This document shows, in pieces, positions 54,890-64,000 of a DNA stretch of 64,000 bases. The stretch is from Enoplolaimus lenunculus (Eukaryota; Nematoda; Enoplea; Enoplida; Thoracostomopsidae), in contig JASANG010000545.1 in assembly GCA_030248215.1 (NCBI GenBank), positions 1 to 64,000 of the forward strand, given 5' to 3'. Positions within the stretch are counted from its first letter, which is position 1, and every line of letters starts with the position of its first letter. A program made the translations under genes and the position numbers. A model generated the notes under the pieces. That model was not told the origin of the DNA. It did no database searches and saw nothing but the letters and a program-made list of their open reading frames with translations.

Positions 54890-57374
54890 AATTAGTGTTA
54901 AGTAATTAAACCAATTCTTGAAATAAATATTTCTAAAACAAGTAAATAAAATATATAGAAATATTAATTTCGTCATGAAACATATCTGCTTAAAGTACAT
55001 ATTTGTCGAAGTGTGAGCCTTAAAGTTTGAAAATTCCCTCTTTTTAAAACCAGTACGAAGCTGAGAGGGAGTGAACGTGCAACGAGTGAACTGTAATCAG
55101 CTTTCCAATATCACACAATCAGCCTAATACTCACATGTATAATGAAAAATAAAAATATGATATTAAACTTAAAATCGGCATGAATTTCTGAACCCCAATA
55201 TACAATATTTCAACTGAAGCAAAATATTTCACAGTACAAAACTAATTGTTCAAAACAAAACACTAAAACGCTACACTGTCGCGAGTCTAAAGACCGTTTT
55301 AATTTTCATTGAGATTGAAAACGTTTATACGTTCAATTTCAATACTCCACACTTTGACGAATAAAATTTTCGAAATATTTTCGAGCGTTTTGATTGGCTA
55401 CCTTTAGTAGGAGGACTTAAACGATTCACGACGATGATTGGCTGAAATTTTTAAGTAAGACATTTCATGGAATTTTCATGTTTTAGTGGTGTCTCCTAAA
55501 ACATCGGATGGCTCGTCGGATTCGAGTTTCCGATACCTCGACAAAAACATACAGGAGTGCGTGAACTTGTGCTTTGTTTTACCTGTATGTGCTTCTAATA
55601 TCAATTTGAAAAACACCTAGGCTCATTGGCATAGCCAATGTTTTTCCAAAGACCATAAACTTCACGCAAAACTATTTTGCGAGCAAACAGAACGAGCGAG
55701 AAAAATTTATTTACCTCAATGATTCAGCAGATTTTTCTAACTCCTTCAAACGGCTGCCTGGTGACGGGACCGAGGAGCCAATTAAAATATAGCTTTTAAA
55801 CTAGAAATGGCCAATCGCTGCGGATTATACAAAGTGTAAATCATAATTTGGACTGTTAGTAGGTGCTTGCTTGGCGTATTTTCGGTATGGCCCTGCCCGG
55901 CAGACCACAATGTGAATAAAATTATTAGAATACAATCATTTTCAAACTCGTAAACAAATTTACGGCAAAACACTGCGGTAAAATGTTAAAACTAAAATTG
56001 ATCTTGTGAAATCAAGCTGTTAAAACCAATATGAGTATAAGTTCTCAGAAGCTTACAGTAAAGTCACACTATTATAGTGACGTACAGCTCTTTAAAATTT
56101 TAATAGAATCTTGTCGAACGTGTAAAACATCTAAACTTTGGCTAGACAATGCCATAAACAATAGGAAGCTTTAGAGTATAAAATTATATTTCCTTCCGTT
56201 GTTAAACACTTTTGGAATAGAGTGTTTAATGTTCTCATATATACAGACTGTTCGCTAGCAAAATTTGACTCGATTGTTAAGAAACATTTGACAGCTAACT
56301 AATTTTAGCACCTTTTCAAAAAGAATATAATGACGAAAGGTTAAATTTGAAATCTTCACATCCACGGGGCACACAAGATCATCTGTGGAATTAAAACGCA
56401 CTATCGAATTTTGGGCATATTCAACGTTTTATTGAGCAATTTGATGCCAATTCGTATAAGGAAGCACTCTAGCTGATATTATATAGGTATACATAAATAT
56501 ATAGGCTTAGGCTTAGGCTTATGCTATATATAGTTACATATATCGATATGTAATATATATTTTATATAATATATGTTTATATATAATAAATTTTAACACC
56601 ATTTCAAAAGTAATGATTATCTTTGTTAATTTTCAAAAAGTAAATATTTTCAATTTTTCATACTGACCAGTGCACTGAAACGAATTAAAAACCCTTAACT
56701 CCGTTTGCGTACAACCGCTTCGGTTCCAAACATCCAAACGTATGTTTTATTGAACAAAATTTACCCATCCAGCTAATACGAAGCAGAGCAGCTCGGTTTC
56801 AAGAAGCATACAGAACCCCAATAACTCGACTATTCTTAAAATAACTTTGGTTCAAATTTTAAAATTGAAATATAAATCTTAACAATAAAATGACGGTATT
56901 TTCTGTTCGAAAGCGCTGAGAGTTCAAATTGACAGAAAATGCCAAACATTTTGATGAATTACCTGTAATTACTTTTGTTGCTTGAGACCTTCTTACGCAA
57001 ACGGGCGAGATTTTGCGGTGATTTTTCATTCAGTTAGTCATTATTTGATTTATGTTTGATGTCAGAAACCCATTAATTTATTTCCAGCGAGAAAACTGTT
57101 CAATACATCATATAATATTGTAGTTTGATAACTCAAATCGGTTGAAATTTCCGTTCTAAATGTTCAATCAATGAGTTGCCTCCTCTATAAAATCGAACTC
57201 AAAATCTGACATGATTACACTGAAACGGGTTAAAGTTTGGATCATAATTGAAGATTTCTCCCTACACACTAAAAAGCGACTTTAATTAATATCTTTTAAA
57301 GAAAAACATTATAGATGTCTTAAATGGGAAAATTTTAATTTACCAGTCATATTCACTACTAATTGAAGTTTGTC
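54890..57374. other. Upstream of ephrin B, no gene recognised
   Basis: AT-rich; TAGGCTTAGGCTTAGGCTTA at about 56501-56521 next to a TATATA tract. No promoter element can be asserted. Confidence 0.45.
56500..56522 (+). repeat. Short (TTAGGC)n run
   Basis: About three and a half tandem TTAGGC units in an AT-rich tract, outside any recognisable MITE copy. Confidence 0.7.
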
Positions 57375-57580
57375 CAAATTCCCGTTCGAAAAACTTGCAA
57401 CTGCAAATTATTCAGTAAAAATCATAGCTAGGAATTTAGGTCACATATGTGAGTATAACATTGCAAGTTCACTGAATTTGTCGCAGCCGCTTTCTCGTTG
57501 GCTGATGAAAAAATGTAAGTTCTGCGTGCCATTTGCCGCAAGTACTAGTAGCAAAAATTGCATGTATGAGTAAGGCTTAA
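57375..57580. mobile_element. TTAAGCC-ATTCACACG MITE, degraded, inverted relative to its neighbour
   Basis: AACTTGCAACTGCAAATTA, TGCAAGTTCACTGAATTTGT-like words and GCATGTATGAGTAAGGCTTAA at the right end. Left boundary approximate. Confidence 0.55.
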
Positions 57581-57845
57581 GTTTACAACGAAATCTGATT
57601 GAGACATATTTGTAAGGCGTTGAGACAGTTTCTAGTCAGTTGTATTCTCCAACGGTTACACGGCCGAAAATACAAAAATGAATTTTGTTCCGATTTTAAA
57701 ATTTCAGTACCACAATAGAAACTTGAAATTGTATTCTGCGATAAATTTAAATTTTTCTGCACTCAACAACTATAAAATTAAACTGTAATTGATTCCATAA
57801 TAGGACTTTAGTTGATAAGCTGCAGGACATTTCCTCTTTCTAGCT

Positions 57846-58125
57846 TTAAGCCCTATTCACACGTGCGAGTTTTTGCTGCGAAAACTTTAAACTATAAATT
57901 GCACGCAGAACTTACATTTTTTATTAGCGAATCAGAAAACGGCTGCAATAAATTCCGTGAACGTGCATGGTTTTTCACCCTAGTGGACTAAATTCCTAGC
58001 TATGATTTTTAATGAAATATTTGCAGCTGCATGTTGTTCAAACGGGATTTTGGACAAAACTTGCAAGTGCAAGTTGCAGCTGCAAGTTCTCGACGCAAAC
58101 ACTTGCATGTGTGAATATAGCTTAA
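57846..58125. mobile_element. TTAAGCC-ATTCACACG MITE, 280 bp
   Basis: Left TTAAGCCCTATTCACACGTG, right GCATGTGTGAATATAGCTTAA; interior TTGCAAGTGCAAGTTGCAG. Sister of 38273-38574. Confidence 0.8.
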
Positions 58126-60604
58126 CCTTTATTTCGGTATATTGCATACATTATATAAACATTTTGTTCTTGTACTACTCGAGCAAAATTTAGTCGTATT
58201 TTTTTCAAACAAAACTAAAAAGTTAGAAAACGCAGCATAAAAGCCAACAAAACCCTCAAGCAGATTGCCGTTTGTGATAATGTCCACTTGACTTTTATAT
58301 GCAAATTAAGTTAAAGGCGAAATTTTAAGCGCATGACAGCGGCGTTTTGCAGCGTCAACGCAAATCTCAGCGCATATCGCAGTAGTCTCACGCTTGAATA
58401 AACGCATCTAAATTGCAAATCAAAAATCACATACGAGCGATATGTGATAATCATTTAGCGCCTTTGAAGTGCGTTTATACAAAACGTCAAAACGATACAC
58501 AGTTTGTCTGTTCGGCTCAATTTTGTCTTCACAAATTTTAAATTTCAACTTTTGAAACTGTAAACGGCACTTGAAACGAATTCAAACGTAAACACGCAAA
58601 ACAACTGACGAACCAAAGGGTCGACACCTTGGCTACACCCCCAACATAAATGAAAGCTGAAATTTTGCGTCTAGATGTACTACTAAAATTGCATTTGGGT
58701 TCTCACCGTCGACCTTTTTTCCGCTATTAAATACCGCGCAGCCCTCGTTATAAAATTTTGACTACGCTACTGCATAAAACCAATCCAAAGCGGCTTTTTG
58801 CCATTTCAAAGCTCCGATGGCCTTGGCTTTAGTCTCGATTTCTAAAACATGTAAAAGTACTCGTTGGGTTAGTTTAGCGTTAATAATTATTGCGCATTTT
58901 GGCTTTACACCGGGTTCTAAATAGTCGCATTTCATTAGAGCTAAATAGTTTGAAACTTGACATTTCGCTTGTGATCGGAAATATGTAATGTTTCGACTTG
59001 GATTTCGATTTTCAAATTTGCCCTTAGAATTGCTAAATGCAGAAGTATTTAGGCGAAAATTTTCGTTGAAAATTTTGTATACTTGAACTAAGGCTAAATA
59101 ATGAAATACGCTTTAGACAAAAACTGCAATTAGGTGTCAAACTGCTACAATGTAGTCAAATGTTAATTTAATAAACAACAAATTTGGACATCTGCCTGTA
59201 CGTTAGACTAAACGTAAACAATTGGCGAAAAATTTCGTTGTATTTAAGTGATTATTTTATAATAGTAATGATTTGCAGATGTATTGTTTTACTGCAACAA
59301 AAAAATTATCTCAAAATTAGTACTTATGCGCACCAATAATGACTTAATACAACGAAGACCTATGTGCGATTTGTTGGAAACCATTAAAATTCAACCAATG
59401 CTGCTATGGATGAAAAGCTTTAACTCCAGCAGGTCAAGGTCGGCCGGCATATCTCAGACAGTCTAAGCTTAGGATTTAGTTCGCAAACTGTACTCTATTT
59501 TCCTGCCACCGTTGCTAAGCTGCCAAGAATCCGTACATTTGTTGTTTAATTAAACCGTATTTTAATCATTAAAAATACTTTAGTTATTATGCTACTGTAT
59601 TTTTGCCAAAAGTTAGGTTTAGGCCACGTGTGGCTTGTGTATTTTAAATTATAAACTTTCGTACTTTATTACTATTTCAATGAATCTATCAATTTGAGTT
59701 ATCCCGTTCACGGTATGAATTAAAATTTTTCACTTGTATTTTGTTGGAAAACATTGTTTGATCCAAATTAACTACGTTGGATAAATATGTTTGCAGCTCT
59801 AAAATTTTGCCCAAAACCGAGTTTAAAAAGAATAAAGGTCTTTCGTGGTATCAATTAAAGATTCCTCCGTAACTTCTGGGAAACATTTGATTTATTTCAA
59901 AGCAATCATCGGTAAATGGTTAAAACACTGAAAACCGGTCCAAATTTTCGCTGGCTACTGCTTCAAGCTTCTGCCAAACTAGCAAACTATGCCGCCTTAA
60001 AAATCGTTATATGAATATAGCAAAATAATGGCTGACAATTTCAAACCAATTTAAATTTAAAATTTCAACCGAAACTCTGAAACTTTTCTCTCGACAGTTG
60101 ATAAATGATGATTGATGAAGCTAACGTCACCTCTTTCATCCGGTCATACATTCATTCAACTCAAACAGTCAAACTATAACGCAACTCTAAAAGCGTAATT
60201 TTTCATTAACCAGTGTCTTTATATGATTTATGCTCAAACGAAAGAAACTAAATACATCATTGAGTTCGATCGCGGCTGCCAAGTAGATCTTTTCAACTCA
60301 AAGTAAATATTGATTGTAAAGAATTCGAATGAAATTCATCCACGAAAAATAGACCAGTCAACCATATGGTGAACTTGGACTGGTGACCTATTTGGACTGA
60401 CCCGCCTTTGACTCCCGGTACTCAAATTAAAGTTGAACCGGTGGTTTGATGAATAACTTAGATTTGAACGGCCCGTTCAATGTTTGTTCGACTGAAAAAG
60501 ACGTGGCGAACATGCAAAACTTGCTGATTTTGAGCAGTTATTTCGACTCGCAAAAACACTAACATTTTACAGTTTGAAAAATGCACTTTATTTACAGTTA
60601 CGCT
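58126..60604. other. Unrecognised AT-rich DNA
   Basis: No open reading frame with recognisable content and no clear repeat ends. Confidence 0.5.
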
Positions 60605-60606
60605 TA

Positions 60607-60910
60607 CTGTAGTGAACAGAATAAGAGGGGGGTAATAAGAGCGGCATCAACATTTGGAGTCCTAATCAATATAAGTCCGTATTCCTAATAAGAGTCCGTA
60701 AAGTACATTCATAAGTATAACCTTCATTATCGCTCAAGCTATTGACGCAACACAAATAAACATTTAATTCAACGGATAGTTGCAATACCGAATGTATTCC
60801 AGTAACAAAGGGCGGGTTAAAAATAAATAACAGTCCGTAATCGAATACCAGTGGAGTGCCTTTGGAGAGGCCAAATAAAGATCATCCCCCTCTTATTCGG
60901 ATAACTACAG
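60607..60910. mobile_element. CTGTAGTGA-AGAATAAGAGG mariner-like MITE, 304 bp, inverted
   Basis: Starts CTGTAGTGAACAGAATAAGA and ends CTTATTCGGATAACTACAG; TA at 60605-60606 and 60911-60912. The order of internal blocks is reversed relative to 27439-27878. Confidence 0.82.
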
Positions 60911-60912
60911 TA

Positions 60913-63900
60913 TATCTTTGGAACGAAAGGTTCAGCGCTTACCCGTTTCTCAAAAGCATGTTTTTTCGCAATTACACGTTGTGTTTTTGGCCACATCCCC
61001 TTTCTTTAAGGGGGGTTGCGTTGCAGTAATATTTTGAGTTTTAGCTGAAGTCACACAGATGCGGTTTAAGTGTTGACTTCTAAGTTAAGGGGGTCGGATA
61101 AAAATACAACGCTCGATGGTACATTTTGTACCATGTAGAACATTAGTAGTTGCACACTCTTGTCTAAGAGTGATCATTCTCTATTAAAAAACTCCAAACG
61201 ATGCCTTGGTGGTAAAGTTAAATTGATTCATCAAAGACGCCTGCGGCAACTTCGCACGAGCATTCGGTCTAAATTATACGGTTCAGTTTACGTACCAAAT
61301 AATGTTGAATATTCAATAGACTGATGATTCCTGTAAATTTCTAGATTTTGTTAAAAGCCAATTTTAACAAATGATTATGAAATTTGAATATGAATGAGTA
61401 TGAAATTCAAGTACTAAATTTTAAATCCATTACGCGCTGATTACACAAACGAGATCATCAGCGGGAGCTCATGTCTTTAGAGTAAAAATACGGAACTCAA
61501 GCTGTGTGACTTTAATATCGACTGGTAGAACGAAGGAAATATCGAATGGAAACACACGGTAAAATATATAAACCCCTACTATTTTTGATCACTAAATTAC
61601 AGCGGGCATTTACCCAGCTGAGCGATGTTTAAAAACTTCAGATCAATGGATCTTTTCCCGTTCAACTAAGAGGGAAACAGCTGTAATTGATACCGTCAGC
61701 GGGCAAAACTTTAATTGAACTCTGTACGAGACTTTAATTGTTCCTAAATTTCATTTGCTCGAAGCAGAACAAATCGCAAATCTGTTCAAAGAACCTCAAA
61801 TGAGACTAAAGCTATTGAAAACAGAACGGATAAAACTGGCTTATTAGTAGTAATTTTTGACAATCTTACCCAAATGATAATAAATACTGTAAATTTTAGA
61901 GCATAAAGTACAAAATATACTGCAAAAGCTTTAGTTAATTCGACGTTCACAATTCGTTTCATTCACAAAACTAAGTATTTCTCTTCAAGTATCATCCGAG
62001 TTTTAAGCTGAAAATTACATCCTGCGGTCTTTGTTCGTCTTTCAAAGGAATCCAAATTTGAAAAATGTTCTACTTTATATCGGAATTAAAATAACTTTGC
62101 TATCCAGTTGCAAACCTTGAATTATTATCGAAATGAAGGCTGGCCGATTTTGTAGGATTGCGAGAAAACAAATGAAAAAATTTTCTGAGCAGCGATCACA
62201 AACAGTGGTGCGGATTTTGTCGGTATTAGCACTACAGAAACGAATATCAAGATTATATTTTGATTTACAACTAAAATGGCATTCGCTTTCTCGCTCGCTT
62301 CGATCAGAGGTTTATTTCATTATTATATATATCGAGTTGCCTTTATCAAAAATTTTCGAACCCGCTGATCATCACAAATATTGCAAAATGTAAATACTTC
62401 ACACTTTAGAACGACTTGCAACTTCTTACATGGAAATTTGATTTGTGTATTCGCCTATATGGTGAATGCATCGCAGACCAATTGTGCAATTAGAAACAAA
62501 AATCATTTATATAAATGTGGTATAAGCTTTGTTGACGTGTTTTAGAATAGGTCGAAATCTGTTGTTGTAGGGTCGTAGATAAAATTTGGCGAAGCTGACG
62601 AGGTTTTGTTTAATAATATTTTGAAAATGGTTGGGTTTTCTAGGTTAGGTATTTAAAATGTTCCGATTACTCCTTAACAACAACACAAAGGAAAAGGAGA
62701 GCTTTGACTCTTAACCTTTCGCCTACGCCGTTGCTGTTTCATGTTTAAACTTTGCCAATTTTTAGATTAAAAAGTATTTAAGTTTACATGAGATATGTAC
62801 TATTGTCGGACACTGGTGGCATGATTTAGCAAATTACTTCTGTAACAATTGGCGCATTCTGTAGCTCTGAAGCGGAACCGTATTTCACAGAATTGCAATA
62901 CAGTTAGTTTAAGTTTCAGACTGATCCGTTTGCTAAGGCTTAGACGAAGGTACAGGTTTATTGTTACGCTTAAGTTTAGGCTTAGGCTTTGGAATATGCT
63001 TAGTCTACTGTTACAACCCAGATTTATGCATTGGCAACTATTAGGCGCCATCGCAGTGAACAAATCAGGATTGACAAAATCTGCAAAATAGTTTCATATT
63101 CGTATTTAAACCGAAAATTTACACAGGAAGTTGCGTTGAACAATCGTACACTCGACGTTCTTTTACACCGGATCAAACGCAATTTTAAGTTTCCTACGAC
63201 GCGTAAAATAGGATTACCTTACAACCTTCTTCTGTATATATGCAACGAGTAGTCTAAGCTTTGTAGAATATAATTTAATATTCACATCTCCTCAGCTGCA
63301 CAGAGGGACTCAGAACAGTATAATCATTAAAATATCGGATAAAACAAAATTTAGGTACCCTAACAACAAAGTGGAACCTTGTAGTGATCTAAAAGTTATA
63401 TCATCATATAGAAATCGGCAACAAAGCTAAATTGCCTAATTGTATTATTACCAATTGTTTTTGCTTGTTGCTGTAGAAAGTCTATAAAAATATCTATACA
63501 TCAACCACTGCGTTTATATTTTTCGGGGTTTCTGTGAAAAAAAGACATACCAGTAATATGTATTCATTGTCCAGCCATGCATATAGTCGAAAAATTGCAG
63601 TAAGATTATTGCAAACAGGCGTAAAACGTTAAGTAATAAATTTAAACAAAAAGCAATGCCAGGCAATAGCTATGCCTAAGCTGGCGCCGTTTCACAAATA
63701 TACAAGTTCAAGGTTTCCATGGGTCAGATAGTTCTGAACTGGCTCTTATTGACCTTTTCCCGCATTTACTTTAGGCATAAGCATAGTGTTCGACTTAGGC
63801 TTAGGAAAAGGCTTTTCCTAAATAAAAGCTTAAGTCTGAGCTCAAGATAGCATAGTAAATGTACAAGAACCGGTAAAATCACGATAAACTGAATGAAATT

Positions 63901-64000
63901 CAATAAAAAATTGTTAAACCGTTTCAAATATTCCACTAATACAAACTGAGTATATACAATACCATTTGCAATCGTTAACGTCCTGATTAAACTGTTACAG
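60913..64000. other. Unrecognised DNA with scattered TTAGGC words
   Basis: TTAGGCTTAGGC words near 62935-63000 and 63775-63835 are worn TTAGGC-family pieces. The open stretch 62133-62393 (plus) is basic but unrecognised. No gene called. Confidence 0.4.

Noticed and set aside
56500-56522. An interstitial telomere or chromosome end
   Set aside because: Only about three and a half TTAGGC units in an AT-rich tract; too short.
62133-62393. Host gene of 86 codons
   Set aside because: No domain, no splice context and no conserved motif; left as an unrecognised open stretch.

Overview
The window is AT-rich animal nuclear DNA with a low density of host genes. Two spliced host genes can be reconstructed. 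Both are ephrins on the minus strand in the same orientation: copy A at 30305-36204 and copy B at 51705-54889. Almost everything else that can be recognised is mobile DNA or its remains: non-LTR retrotransposons, one large DNA transposon, and many short inverted-repeat elements (MITEs). An invertebrate is indicated. A nematode, possibly one with a large repeat-rich genome, is a reasonable guess. The reasons are that nearly all reconstructed splice acceptors read TTTCAG or close to it, TTAGGC-type hexamers are scattered through one repeat family, and the large DNA transposon duplicates TA. None of these is decisive, and a flatworm cannot be excluded, because the LINE resembles RTE-like LINEs common in trematodes.

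Layout. 1-2696: nested short repeats and unrecognised DNA. 2697-5165: a hAT-type MITE split by a decayed RNase-H-bearing LINE fragment. 5182-8183: two more hAT-type MITEs with perfect 8-bp duplications. 8452-11812: a full-length RTE-like LINE with one 1052-residue reading frame, a 13-bp target duplication, a PHD-type zinc finger inside its endonuclease domain, and an apparently missing YLG primer-grip motif. 11826-16664: MITEs, including a TTAA-flanked piggyBac-type element that carries a tRNA-Gly-like sequence. 16712-24962: a hAT-type MITE interrupted by a 7.9-kb CACTA/CMC-type transposon (16878-24768) with an open 845-residue transposase-like gene. That transposon in turn contains a 746-bp element carrying an array of 18-bp palindromes. 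25000-30077: more MITEs, one of them a near-perfect hairpin related to the CMC transposon.

30305-36204: ephrin A, with MITEs in its introns. 36205-51704: about 15 kb of repeats with no firm gene. 51705-54889: ephrin B, complete from signal peptide to GPI-anchor signal. 54890-64000: mostly unrecognised DNA with a few MITEs.

The two ephrins share exon boundaries and phases across the receptor-binding ectodomain, so they are paralogues from a local duplication. They differ in the long polar stalk that follows. Copy A has an intron there that copy B lacks, and no anchor exon was found for copy A. Much of the TE nesting can be dated relatively, because intact copies of the same MITEs elsewhere in the window serve as empty-site references.
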